Shown here: positions 12,706-23,504 of the stretch, in pieces
Numbering within the stretch: position 1 is the first letter of the stretch
Layout of the letters: each line of letters begins with the position of its first letter
Assembly: GCA_963678705.1 (NCBI GenBank)
Contig: OY783210.1
Span: forward strand, 12,339,331 to 12,403,330
DNA length: 64,000 bases
Direction: 5' to 3'
Source of the DNA: Panorpa germanica
Lineage: Eukaryota > Arthropoda > Insecta > Mecoptera > Panorpidae
Made by a program: the position numbers and the translations under genes
The notes under the pieces: model-generated
Databases searched by the model: none
What the model saw: only the letters and a program-made list of their open reading frames with translations
Told to the model about the DNA's origin: nothing

Positions 12706-14103
12706 GGTGTAAACATTGGTGTTTTTGTTCGTGTTTTATTGAACTGTCCCTGATGTGAAATCGCCATAAAGTTATTGAATGACAGCGTATGTAATGAAAC
12801 TAAATAATTATAAAGTTTGAAGAAAAGTTGTGTCTCTTTTCATATTTATTTATACATATGTATACGTTACTAATCTGAGTAATAGAAATTACCATAGTTT
12901 AACCTCAAAACGGTTTGGCAGCGGTCAGATATAATTGAAGCATATGTCACACTTCTTGTGTTGTTTCGGTGAGAATGATAACTCGAACGCACAGCACAGC
13001 GCCAGATGTATTTAATGAATGAATTATATTCAACTTGTACGAGTATCTGCATAAATGTTTCAACTTCAAATGGTTTGCAATAGTTCTATGGCATCTAAGC
13101 CTGTTCTATGGTCTCTAATCAGATATTATCATACTACGAGTGTTTAGCATGTGGCCTACATATATCTGATAGATTTACCATTCAAAATCATATTGTGCAC
13201 TACACTCATGTTTGTTCAAACATGAATCGTGTTTAAACACGTTTACAAAGAAGTGAAAAGAAGAAGAGGTTACATTATTATCGAATGAAAGACATTTAAA
13301 TGTGTTGCTAGCTAAAAATATTAGAAAATACTAATAATGGTGAATCAGTTTTGTCAAAATCACGTATTTACGAGGGCCAAGAGTTTGTTACTCAAAAGGA
13401 AAGTGATGCTAATTGTTCAATATTCGCGGTTTGGTGCATCATGAATTCATTCCAGAAGGACTGATGGTTAATAAATAATAATATCTGGTCGCCCAGTACT
13501 GTTTTGTGACGTTTCTGTCACTATTGCACTTCATTATAGTTCTTTACTTTATCGTCATTTGTATTCCGACAAATGAAATGGTTTCGTCATTTGTAGCCGG
13601 CAAAATAGATATTTCATATGAACTATTGTAAGAAACTGAACTGTAAATGAACTCTTTCATGACAAAAAAAATCGCATCTTCAATATGATGGCAAAGTGAC
13701 TCCAAAATGTAGAGATATTCGTTTTACAAATACATATACTCAAAATGCAAATACAAAATATTAAATACCTATTTTGTATTTTTTAAGAATATCTTTTAAG
13801 AGTATAGAATTTTATATTTTATTTGAAAACTTTTACAACGCCTTTATATTTCTTATATAAATATTACTTTTTGGATATAAACTTAAAACCCCTACCAACA
13901 TTAGCACCATCTATGATCTAAAAGTAACTGCACAATTGTCTTAATAATTCTAATTTAAAATGATAGATGTGCCTATTATTTTATTATCCTTCCTGTTACC
14001 CCCACCATAAGACATCTGATTTTCGTTTACTTAAATTTGTTTATCATATTTTCTCGTTCATTATTTGTTTTACTACAAGACAATCACTCCACTACATTCC
14101 TTA
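12706..14103. other. AT-rich spacer
   Basis: No gene or repeat family was recognised. Confidence 0.4.
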
Positions 14104-14117
14104 CTGAAATATATATA

Positions 14118-14390
14118 TATTTTTTTTTTTATTTAATTTATTTAACGTCGGCCTATTTCCGATGCTGAGTCCTATCACCGACGACCTCCTTCAATGTTGG
14201 CAGTATTTATGGTGTCGTGGCCTCATATATGTGGGCTACACCACTGCCTAATAAGTGTACGATTATGTATGACCATAATCAATATAAGTTCATAATAACC
14301 AAACCCAGAAAATATATATCTGGTCCGGGGATCGAACCCGAAGACACAGCAGTCGGCGTCAAGCATCAATGCTCTCGCCTACTGTGTCGT
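14118..14390 (-). mobile_element. tRNA-derived SINE, full length
   Basis: On the minus strand the head GACGACACAGTAGGCGAGAG resembles a pol III A-box region. A B-box GGTTCGATCCC follows, then a body of about 200 bp and an A-rich tail (T run at 14120-14132). The flanking direct repeat CTGAAATATATATA (14104-14117) recurs at 20161-20174, on the far side of the I-like LINE. The SINE therefore inserted first and the LINE then split its right flank. Partial copies lie at 10115, 35330, 39937, 42915 and 44104. Confidence 0.8.
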
Positions 14391-14584
14391 CTGAAATATA
14401 TTTTTTTTTTTTTTTTATTTAGGCTTTGGCTTATTCAGCCTTCTTGCCATTGCTTTTATTTGTAAAATTATATAAAAATTTACATATAAATTATAATTGT
14501 TCTAATAAATACAAAACAAAATGATTCTTTTAAAAAATTAAACTTAAAATTAAATACATACTAAATAAAATATTTTAACTTAAA

Positions 14585-17500
14585 TTACACTTCTATATTA
14601 TTTTCTATCACAAAGTTTGTTAATATTTCCGCCGTTGCTTCACTTGTCATTAAACAGGACATATTGACTGGGAACTGTGTTACATTACATAAATCATTTA
14701 AAAGTCTATCAATTTTTGATGTTAAAAGATGACACCCTAGAATTATATGGTCCAAAGACCCTTCTTCTCCACATCTACAATTTGGTGTGTCTTTTATATT
14801 TATTTTGTATAGATGAGCTGGACATCTAGAATGCCCAGATTTCATTCGACAATTTGTTGAAATATATCTCCGTGAATGATTTTTATTAAACCATGTGGTT
14901 GTTGGAATTTTTTGATTCGCTGCAAAAAAAAATTTTCCAGTACTTTGACTTTTCTCATTATATATATTCTGCCATTCTGCCATACAATTTTCTTTAATTA
15001 TTTTTTTGGAATCATTTATTGACCAATTTATTTCGATTATTTCCCCATCTACACAAGCTTCTTTGGCCAGTTTGTCAGCCATTTCGTTTCCTTTTATGCC
15101 TACATGTCCAGGAATCCAAATAAGTTTAACATTGATATCATTTTTTTCCATTTTTAAAAGATATTCTTTAATTGAACATATTTTGTTATTATTATTGTTT
15201 TTGAATTTATTGTTATTTAAAGATACACAAACACTACGAGAATCTGTGAAGATTAATATATTTTTATTGTCAGTTTTTTGTATTATTTCTAGTAATTTCA
15301 TAATTGCTGTTATTTCTGTATTATAAGAATTTGTGATGTTGTTAAGTTTGTATTTGTACTGTTGATCTGTATTATAATTGAAAATGCCAATTCCTCCAGT
15401 TTTAGAGTTTTTTTCGAATGAACCATCGGTAAACCATATACTCCAGTTTATATCATCTTTTGTTATATATTCCATATATTTTTGATAAGTTATTTCCTTA
15501 CTGTCATTCTTCTTGAACAAATTTATTTCTGTATGTATTGTTGTCATGCTTATTTCTAATGGAAATTTGAAAAAAGGTATAATGTTGTGTACCTCTAAGT
15601 TCAAGTTATTATATCTATCAAAACTAGTTAAAAGTGCCGGTTTTTTATGAGTTGTCCAATATGGTTTATTATAAAGAACATATAGTTTAGATAATCTTGT
15701 ATTTAAGGGGCCACATGAGTTATGTCTGTTTTTACAAAAGAAACTGTCTGATATTTGTTGTATTCTGATATTTACCGGAGGAATATTAGTTTGATAGTTG
15801 AGGATTTGGATTGGTGTTGAAACCATTGCACCTAATATTATTCTTAAACATTTGTTTTGTATAATTTCAATTTTTTTTAATCTTGAGTTATTTGCGGTGC
15901 AGATCATAGTACTAGAATAGTCAATATGCGGTCTAACAATAGCTTTATATATTTTTATTAAGGTTGTTGGGTGTGCGCCCCATTTGTATCCTGCTATACA
16001 TCGCATCAAATTTAAGCCTTTTTGACATTTGTTAATAATATGTGCAATTTCTTTCGCCCAAGTGCTTTTCGTATCAAAGAATATACCCAGAAATTTGGTA
16101 TTTGAAGTAACAGTTATATTTTTATTTCTGATGGTTATTTTTGGACTGCAGTTTATTCTATGCCTTGTAAATATAACTATTTTACTTTTTTCTGACGATA
16201 TATTTAATTTGATTTCCTTTAATAAAATATCTAGTTTTCTTAATTTCGATTGTAATCTGTTTTGAGCTATATCTTGTGTATGACCCATACTATAAATAAC
16301 CATGTCATCTGCATACATCAGTACTGTTGTGTTGTTATCTGATAATGTTGTTAACTTTTCTGTGTATATGTTGAATAATAAGGGAGATAATATTGAGCCT
16401 TGTGGAATTCCGTGATTACATAGTATAGGACCAGTTAACTTATTATTGTATCTAACTGTTATTTCTCTATTTTGGAAGTAGTTTATAATCCAGTTGGATA
16501 TTTTGGAAGATATACCTATGTTTTCTACTTTTTCTTTTAATATTTTTAGATTAACATTGTCATAAGCAGCTTCAATGTCAATGAAAGCAGCTATCATATA
16601 ATGATTTTTACTGTATGTTCTTTGAATATCGATATTCAATATGTTTAAGTTATGCTGTGTACTTCTTGTTTTTCTAAACGCAAATTGTAACTCAGGTAAT
16701 CTTTTATGATGTTCGAGATACCACTCCAGTCTGTTTTTGATGATGGATTCCATAGTTTTGCCCATACATGATAGTAAAGTAATTGGTCTGAATGATTCTT
16801 CTTTGTTTGGATCTTTTCCTGTTTTTAATATAGGAACAACGATATGTTTTTTCCAGTCTAATGGTATATCAGCAGTGTTTAATGACAGATTGTATATTTG
16901 TGTAAGATGATTTATTGCATTGTCAGGTAAGTTTTGTATCATTTTGTAATTTATTCTATCAAATCCTGTGCTACTGTTTTTATTATGATTTAACGCGAAT
17001 TTTACTTCATTTTTATTTATGTTATTATCTAGAAAATTATCTTTTACGATGGTGGTGGTAGTAATATTTAAATTGTTGTTCTGTGGAAATTTTTTTTTAA
17101 TGAATTCTTCTATTAAATTTTCATTATCACTTATCCTTTTAGTACTATAGCTTTTATTGTTAATTTTTCTTATATTATTCCAGACAATGTTGGTTGTTGT
17201 GTTTGGGTTTAAATTCTCGCAGAAATTTTGCCATTCTATTTTTTTTCTGGCTCTAAAATATCGTCTGGTTTTAGCTTGATGTTTTTTATAATTTAAATAA
17301 TTCGCCATTGTCATGTTTTTATTAAAAATAGTTAGTGCTAATTTTCTTTGAGCTATCATTTTATTGCACTCAGTGTCCCACCAAGACGGTTTTATTTTAT
17401 TAGGAGTTATATTATACAATCTGGTAGATGGGATATGTATGTCTGCCGAATTATTAATAACATCTCTAAATTGGTTGTATTTGTTTTCAACATCTTGGGG

Positions 17501-18313
17501 ATTACTTGTGATTCCATTTGTGCTAAGGTTTGAAATTCTGCTTTCTATTTCAAGGCTATATTTCTCCCAATCTGCTTTTCGGAAATTTCTCCTCGTTAAA
17601 TATTCAGATGTACGGTAACGGTCTTTATTATAGTCATTCAAACAGAAAAAAATTGGGTAGTGATCACTACCTAAGCTATCTGCAAGAACTTGCCACGAAG
17701 TAATTTGTTGTGTTAACGTCATTGATACCAATGTGAGATCCAATATACTGTCCCTTGTACTGAGATTGCTTACTCTAGTTGGTTTATCATCGTTGATAAT
17801 ATTTAGATTTTCGTTTTCTATGAAATCTAACAATTCGTTACCTTCATACTGACTACCTGGACAATTTATATCCCAAGCAAGATTAGTCGCGTTAAAATCT
17901 CCAGCAAGTATAACAGGAACATCTATTTGTTGTTTTATCTGTGACCAATTAGAATTAGATAGTTTATGATTCGGTTTAGCATAGATTGATAAAATACATA
18001 TTACATCAGTTTCGTTATGTGTTAAAATTATTCCAACTATTTCGACCGAATTAAATGGGTTATTTAGCATTACTCGTTTATATTTTATAGATTTATGAAT
18101 CAAGATAGCAACACCCCCGTGGGGATTATAGTTTGTATTCTGTATCCTATCTTCTCTTTCAATAAAATAACCTTTGATGTTGAAATTGATATTTTTTGTT
18201 AAAAACGTTTCTGATAGTATGCATATATGTATGTTATGCTTCTGTAACATATGTTGTAGTTCCTCTTTAATATATCTGACTCCTCTGCAATTCCATTGAA
18301 TAAAATTTATCAT
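14585..18313 (-). CDS. I-like LINE ORF2: endonuclease / reverse transcriptase / RNase H
   Basis: A 1,242-residue polyprotein that copies the element RNA into genomic DNA by target-primed reverse transcription. Residues 1-223 form an APE-type endonuclease: QWNCRG (6-11), SETF (34-37), GDFNA (138-142) and the catalytic SDH (216-218). The reverse transcriptase spans about 480-760, with FIDIEAAYD (577-585), GIPQGS (635-640) and the active site YADD (667-670). The RNase H spans about 957-1087: TDGS with Asp963, Glu1000, TDS with Asp1024, PGHVG (1069-1073) and NEMAD ending in Asp1080. A cysteine-histidine finger CRCG...H...C lies at 1179-1194. All catalytic residues of the three enzymes are present and no stop or frameshift interrupts the frame. 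The start ATG encodes MINFIQWNC, giving the usual N-terminus of the endonuclease. It lies about 200 bp downstream of ORF1. Confidence 0.93.
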   Translation of the reverse strand: MINFIQWNCRGVRYIKEELQHMLQKHNIHICILSETFLTKNINFNIKGYFIEREDRIQNTNYNPHGGVAILIHKSIKYKRVMLNNPFNSVEIVGIILTHNETDVICILSIYAKPNHKLSNSNWSQIKQQIDVPVILAGDFNATNLAWDINCPGSQYEGNELLDFIENENLNIINDDKPTRVSNLSTRDSILDLTLVSMTLTQQITSWQVLADSLGSDHYPIFFCLNDYNKDRYRTSEYLTRRNFRKADWEKYSLEIESRISNLSTNGITSNPQDVENKYNQFRDVINNSADIHIPSTRLYNITPNKIKPSWWDTECNKMIAQRKLALTIFNKNMTMANYLNYKKHQAKTRRYFRARKKIEWQNFCENLNPNTTTNIVWNNIRKINNKSYSTKRISDNENLIEEFIKKKFPQNNNLNITTTTIVKDNFLDNNINKNEVKFALNHNKNSSTGFDRINYKMIQNLPDNAINHLTQIYNLSLNTADIPLDWKKHIVVPILKTGKDPNKEESFRPITLLSCMGKTMESIIKNRLEWYLEHHKRLPELQFAFRKTRSTQHNLNILNIDIQRTYSKNHYMIAAFIDIEAAYDNVNLKILKEKVENIGISSKISNWIINYFQNREITVRYNNKLTGPILCNHGIPQGSILSPLLFNIYTEKLTTLSDNNTTVLMYADDMVIYSMGHTQDIAQNRLQSKLRKLDILLKEIKLNISSEKSKIVIFTRHRINCSPKITIRNKNITVTSNTKFLGIFFDTKSTWAKEIAHIINKCQKGLNLMRCIAGYKWGAHPTTLIKIYKAIVRPHIDYSSTMICTANNSRLKKIEIIQNKCLRIILGAMVSTPIQILNYQTNIPPVNIRIQQISDSFFCKNRHNSCGPLNTRLSKLYVLYNKPYWTTHKKPALLTSFDRYNNLNLEVHNIIPFFKFPLEISMTTIHTEINLFKKNDSKEITYQKYMEYITKDDINWSIWFTDGSFEKNSKTGGIGIFNYNTDQQYKYKLNNITNSYNTEITAIMKLLEIIQKTDNKNILIFTDSRSVCVSLNNNKFKNNNNNKICSIKEYLLKMEKNDINVKLIWIPGHVGIKGNEMADKLAKEACVDGEIIEINWSINDSKKIIKENCMAEWQNIYNEKSQSTGKFFFAANQKIPTTTWFNKNHSRRYISTNCRMKSGHSRCPAHLYKINIKDTPNCRCGEEGSLDHIILGCHLLTSKIDRLLNDLCNVTQFPVNMSCLMTSEATAEILTNFVIENNIEV

Positions 18314-18519
18314 TTTAACTGCTTTAATTAATTATTGATTTTTATATCTGTCCTTGGTCTTGTTGTTAGATTTATTTATATATTTTATTTTATTTTATTT
18401 TCTCTCCGTTTATATAATTATTGTTGATTTAATATTTTAGTAAATTTATTAAACGATTAGGTTTAGTGATGTGAATAGATTTTTTTAAAAATAAACTTAA
18501 TTTATATATCGATGTTTTC

Positions 18520-19947
18520 TTACGAGTTTGGCCATTGTACACTAGATATTTGTTTCTTGTAGCTTCTAAGGGATTGGGATGTAATATTTGGGTCTTTGTT
18601 TGTATTTTTAATTTTGTCATCATTATTTTTATTATATATTGATGTATAGCAGGTATCATTATCATTGTTTTCCATTGTAATATCAGGTGTCTCTTGGTTG
18701 ATTTGCTTTCTGTTTTTTCCTTGATTAGTTATCTTAAGGTATGTGTCGCTTTCTTCATTGTTAGGTTTCTTTTCTTCTCTTCTTCTTTTTGGAATTGGTT
18801 CTTTAGTGGATGTCGTAGGTTGTGGTTGACTGTAAGATCTTTGTAACGAGTTACCTGTATTTGATTTATTCACTCTGGTATTAGTTCTTCTGGTTAAAGG
18901 GTTTGGTTTGTATGTTGGAATTATGTTGATACTATTGTATTTATTAGTGATATTGGGAAAAGTCTCATTGTAGTTTAGAGCTTCAAAAGAGTTTTGAGTT
19001 CTTACTGAGTATAAATAGTCTGTATTTTTTTCTGTTAATTCTAATTTTGCTTCATAAAAACTGAGATTGTGTTGGGCCATGAGATCTTTTATCTTGATTT
19101 GTCTTTTTTTTTCAGGACATTCATTGTCTGTAGCCTCGTGGTTAAGTTTACAATTTATGCATGTCGGATTAGGAGATGTGCATGCAGTACGTAAATGATC
19201 TTCACTTCCGCAGAATTTACATTTTGCTACTTTTGCTCTACATTTTGTGGCTGCATGTCCAAATTTAAAACAATTATAACATTGTATCGTCTGTTGTACA
19301 AATGGTTCACATGCTCGTCTCACTCTCCACATGTAAACATAAGCAGGAATAGCAAGTCCTTCAAAGAATAATTTCACTGTTGTACTGGGTTCATATTTAA
19401 TAGCTCCGTCAACTCTTAGTTTTCGATTTAACCTTTGCACTCTCGTTACTTTAAAAGGTGGACACTCTATATTATTTAAAATTGTATCTTCCGATTATTC
19501 AATATCAACACCTTTTATAATAGCAACTTTTGTGCACCAGTAAAATGGGATAAACGCTTCATACCCATTGTTTTTCAGCAATGTTGATTTAGTAATTTCG
19601 TTAGCTAGTACTGCATTAGCACATTGAACGATTACTCTATTTCTTCCCACTTTTTTAATTTCTATTATATTAGATTTATTGCTAATTTTACATATTATTT
19701 CTGCTAATTTAAGAGAACTAAAAAATGTATTTCCATCACTATTATTTTTAACTATCATTACTTTATACGAGTCATATTTTGTTTCTGTGTTGTATAAATT
19801 ATTAAATATTTTTTTAACATTGTCACTATTGTTATTTAAGTTTTCTGTTATATCACTGGATGTTTTATCTGTAGGAATTGATTTGTTAGTCACAGAGTTG
19901 TTTTTATTGATCGGATTTTTATCGGGAGGTTCAACCTCCATATCCAT
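18520..19947 (-). pseudogene. I-like LINE ORF1 (zinc-knuckle protein) with one in-frame stop
   Basis: The ATG at 19947 opens 150 codons ending ...KGVDIE at a TAA (19495-19497). The same frame continues without other interruption to 18520, giving 475 codons including the stop. After the stop comes a conserved block. Three zinc knuckles follow at residues 223-236 (CYNCFKFGHAATKC), 243-256 (CKFCGSEDHLRTAC) and 263-277 (CINC...H...C, third one atypical). This arrangement is typical of I-element ORF1, an RNA-binding protein that packages the element RNA. The C-terminal third is Asn/Thr/Lys-rich and looks unstructured. A nonsense mutation is the simplest reading. Programmed readthrough is possible but has no support beyond the otherwise open frame. 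Confidence 0.85.
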
Positions 19948-20120
19948 ATTGTTAATTAACCAGTGATAATTAAATAGAAGTTACTTCACTTCTAATTAAT
20001 AACACTTAATAATAATATAAATTATAATTTAAAAAAAAAAAAATAAATCACGAAAAAAAAAAATATTATAATTTGCAAAAAAAAAAGATAACTATTTATT
20101 TTATTGTTTTGTTTATTGTA

Positions 20121-20157
20121 AATACGTGCGCTCACCAAGAAGACTCGATGTAAACTG
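20121..20157 (-). promoter_or_regulatory. I-element type internal promoter (initiator plus DPE-like site)
   Basis: The first bases of the element on the minus strand are CAGTTTACATCG, the CAGT start seen in Drosophila I elements. With the A (20156) as +1, positions +28 to +34 read GCACGTA, a 5-of-7 match to the downstream promoter element RGWCGTG. Position-exact spacing supports a TATA-less internal promoter. This is from sequence only. Confidence 0.5.
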
Positions 20158-20174
20158 CGTCTGAAATATATATA

Positions 20175-21367
20175 CATAAATATATATTAGTTTACCTAAT
20201 GCGCCATCCAACATTTATATATTTTCATTCTAAAGTTGACATTATTTAGACATGAGTGTACTAAATGTGTTGTACTTTTAACGTACAGACTAGTGCGACA
20301 CTAATAAAACTCTTACTTTTGCTATTTTTTAAATTCTAGGTAGTATTTTTATGAAACAAAAATGTTTCAAAACGATTTGAAACAAAAATGTTTCAAAACG
20401 AAGTCTGTCTTTATCAAAGAGAATTCTCATAATTATTTTAAAAAAATAACATTTATATTAGTAACATAAAGAGTATTCTATTTTCTCAAAAGTATTTTTA
20501 CAATACGTATTTTATATTTAAATACTAACATGAAATGTATTTTTTTGTATTTGAAATAGGAAAATGACGAGGTATTTGCATTTTGTATTTAAATGCTTTT
20601 GAAAAGCATTTGTGCACATTTCTGCCAAAATGTTTACTGTGTTTCTGGAAATGGTTTTAGAAGTATCACTTGTCTTGCCGAGTGGCTGGCTCTCTTGAGA
20701 ATCTGTGGTACAGCACGATTACATTACTAACATTTCTTACAAACTCTTGTAAATTACATTGTCTTTAAGAACATAAAATATTTTGTGAAAGAAACAAACT
20801 CAAATACTTACAACCGCCGAGTACTTTGTAAAACTTATCTCAACTATTCCATAATGTATAATATTTTAAGTATTTCATTTTATATATATTTCAAAATACA
20901 TTATTTAACAAGTCACAGTAAATTGGGTCGTTCACACGATCAATTTTAAAGTGTACAAACAAAAGAATTTTTAAAAGAAGAATACATTTTGTTTTCTTAA
21001 AAGCTATTGTCACTTAAAATGATGTATTATTGACACGCATCAACTAAATTAAACTGAAGTTGTCACATTACATGCTGCTTCGTGGTTTCACGGCTTCTGT
21101 AGCGCTCCATGATGGATGTTCGGTTTTCAGAAATCCGATAAAAACAATAACTGACAGCTTATTATGTTTGCAGCGCTGTAAATATTATAAATAAGCCGAT
21201 GGAATATTGGTATATGTGTATGGGTGTGATGTAATCAACACAGATAAAAGTAAATAACAAATAAATATTGTGCAATCATTTCTGCAGATACATATCAAGA
21301 TTACTTACTTGAAATTTAATTTCATTGTGGTAGTATTTAACTCACTATTTTTAGTTAAAACTCAAGG
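20175..21367. other. AT-rich spacer with a short tandem repeat
   Basis: A 25-bp unit containing the palindrome GAAACAAAAATGTTTC is repeated twice at about 20353-20402. AT-rich text with TTTTGTATTT words (20,450-20,620) resembles 13,740-13,830. No gene was recognised. Confidence 0.4.
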
Positions 21368-21451
21368 GTCAGGTTGGCCGAGCGGTCTAAGGCGCCAGAT
21401 TTAAGCTCTGGTTCACAATTGTGAGCGTGGGTTCGAACCCCACACCTGACA
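21368..21451 (+). tRNA. tRNA-Leu (anticodon TAA)
   Basis: An 84-nt class II tRNA. The 7-bp acceptor stem GTCAGGT/ACCTGAC is perfect. The D-arm contains TGGCCGAGCGG (A-box), and the anticodon stem CCAGA/TCTGG encloses the loop TTTAAGC with anticodon TAA. A long variable arm and the T-arm GGGTTCGAACCC (B-box) follow. The discriminator base is A. No intron is visible. A T run follows at about 21460, fitting pol III termination. Confidence 0.96.
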
Positions 21452-21454
21452 TTA

Positions 21455-21466
21455 AGTTGTTTTTTT
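21455..21466 (+). terminator. Pol III terminator of tRNA-Leu
   Basis: A T-rich stretch including a run of six T's shortly after the tRNA 3' end, the usual pol III stop signal. Confidence 0.6.
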
Positions 21467-21883
21467 GTTTTTAATTAACATTTTTACATATTTTAGACCT
21501 TCCTTTTTACATAATAAAGTATTTTTTATTCTACTCCACTTTCTAGAACCTAAATGGCATAAAACGTTTAGTGATTCTTTTTGTCTCTTTAATAATTTGC
21601 TACAATAGTTCTATACTAAACAGTATCTTATGTAGCTATAACCAGTGGCGTATTTAGCTCTATAGATGCCTTAGAGGCAGAATAAATAAAGTTATAATTA
21701 CCTCGATCAATTATATACTAGAGAACTTATATAATAGAGTTTCGTCAAATTGAATATACAGCACCCGAGCATACGTCATATGCGCCTGCAGTTAAATCCG
21801 CTTACTCTTTATATCCATTTACTTCAATTTCATTAATTTTACTGAAAATAATACGTATTTTTGGTAATAGTATGTAAAGAAAA

Positions 21884-22033
21884 GTTACACCGGTGGAGAC
21901 GATCCTATACGTCAAAAGCAACGAAGCAAATTTTACAGACTTATCACCCGGGGCTACAGACAGACTTGCAAACAATGATTCGAGGCATAAGGGATGTGGC
22001 AAATCGGGGAATGTTCTTCAGAGCCCTAAAGCA
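21884..22033 (+). other. Exon-like open block, product not recognised
   Basis: The plus-strand frame starting VTPVETILYVKSNEANF runs 50 codons to a GTATGT donor-like site at 22034, and its composition is more balanced than the flanks. It contains GATDRLANNDSRHKGCGKSG. An AG acceptor-like site lies just upstream (about 21879), but the pyrimidine tract is poor. The opposite strand is also open. It could be a true exon of a gene extending outside what I can recognise, or an old transposon coding piece. Confidence 0.25.
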
Positions 22034-22232
22034 GTATGTATATTTAAATTCTTTTGTATTGCTTAATACAAAAAACTGCCCTATTCTAATATGAACATAC
22101 ACTCGTGTGTACATGTACAGTGATTGAAAAGCAGGAGCTTGAAACCTTTTTTATTTTCAATTTAAAAAGAATTATTTTGTTCGTGTGAAACGTATCTTAA
22201 GTTTTTAACATGACGACGTGTATTGGGAAGTA

Positions 22233-22673
22233 CGAGTGAAATTGATTGTAATAAATATGTAAATATTAACGGAGATATAGCAATAAATCTCTGCTATATG
22301 TATTTATGTATCAAATATTATTTACAGCTATTTCAAGGAACAATCAAATTTCAATATTATGTATGCCTTAACAGGGTTAAATAATATAAAAACTTATTAT
22401 TCTTTGCTTTGACTTGACTTTGACTACAAACAGCTACAGAACATTACCACAGCACTGACCTGCTCAACAAATAACTGACGTTAAAATGCATTTCACGTCA
22501 TACAAATATGGCCGACCATTTCTAGCGCTAAAGCTACAATTCAAATTTTTAATTGCTATATCTCCGTCAACATTTAGATACTTAATAAAATAAACACGCC
22601 AATACACATTTATTAATATCAACTTCAATCAACAATTGAAAAATCGACCACTAGAAAATGAGGACACAAGCCC
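22233..22673 (+). mobile_element. AT-flanked MITE family, rearranged copy
   Basis: The right two-thirds (about 22285-22673) match copy 1 through to the terminus GAGGACACAAGCCC, followed by AT. The left edge (about 22233-22283) is a piece of the same family's other end region in opposite orientation (TTAACGGAGATATAGCAAT). The copy is thus a foldback deletion derivative lacking the left terminus. Confidence 0.7.
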
Positions 22674-22675
22674 AT

Positions 22676-23500
22676 TACATAATTAGGCGTTTGTAACCCA
22701 ATGTACCACTGTGTTTATAAATTAATTGTGTTTAGCGTAAATTCGATGTAACATAGATATGTGTTCCCAGGTCCATATTATAAATAACAGCCCTTACTCC
22801 TTTAGATACATCATCCGTCACTGCGTAATTTGACGTGTTTGTTAACGAGCAAACAAGGAAACGAATTTAGCAATACGAATTAGCGGGACGGCGGGTACTA
22901 CTGGTCTAAGCTTCATGACACATGTCCAGAACATGTTTTAATGCTTTCTCTTTTTTATTTTATTTTTTAAATGTAATTATTTCATTAAAATATGTCACAT
23001 TCAAAAGTATTTCATGTCAAAATTTTATATTTGCTTTGACGTACAATTTTAAAAAATTATTTCAAAGTCCTTTTTATTAATTAAATATAACGTTGAAATT
23101 TATTTATACAAAGATACCTTTTGCGTGTATCTGATATGTAAATAATATTTTAATTTTTAATATCACAAGGTTTGAGTAGGTTGTGAATTCATGTTTGGAA
23201 GAGCAAATTCACGCTGGAATACACATTTTCAGAAAAAGAGGGTAGTGCTCGATAGCAAATATTATAGGTATATCTGTTATTCATATAAAGGGTACACCAT
23301 TAATCACTTAACATTTGAGAAGCCCGCACGGGGGAGTGTAATCCTTTTTCACCAGCGTTACTGAGATTGTAGTCTAAGAGTACAATCAACGAACCTGCGA
23401 CATTTCTTGAAATTTTTGGCCAAAAACTGCTGTCCAAAAGAGGGAACATTAACAGGCCACCGGAGCCCAAATAATAAAATCCATTGGGGATACCTTAAAA
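22676..23500. other. AT-rich spacer
   Basis: No gene was recognised. A moderately GC-richer patch near 23,320-23,480 has no open frame of note. Confidence 0.35.
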
Positions 23501-23504
23501 GCAA

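Larger units (their letters stand above)
14402..20157 (-). mobile_element. Full-length I-clade non-LTR retrotransposon
   Basis: A 5.76-kb minus-strand element flanked by the 14-bp direct repeat CGTCTGAAATATAT (14388-14401 and 20158-20171). It holds a 5' UTR, ORF1 (zinc-knuckle RNA-binding protein), ORF2 (APE endonuclease, reverse transcriptase, RNase H, C-terminal finger), a short 3' UTR and a poly-A tail (T run at 14402-14417). The RNase H domain places it in the I group rather than Jockey. The perfect target duplication and intact ORF2 indicate a recent insertion. The only obvious defect is one stop codon in ORF1. A 5'-truncated relative lies at 7790-8255. Confidence 0.93.

Noticed and set aside
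14996..17620. Plus-strand open frames inside the I-like LINE
   Set aside because: Shadows of the intact ORF2 on the minus strand.
21650..22110. A hAT end (CAGTGGCGTATTTAGC) starting an element
   Set aside because: No matching right end or 8-bp duplication was found.
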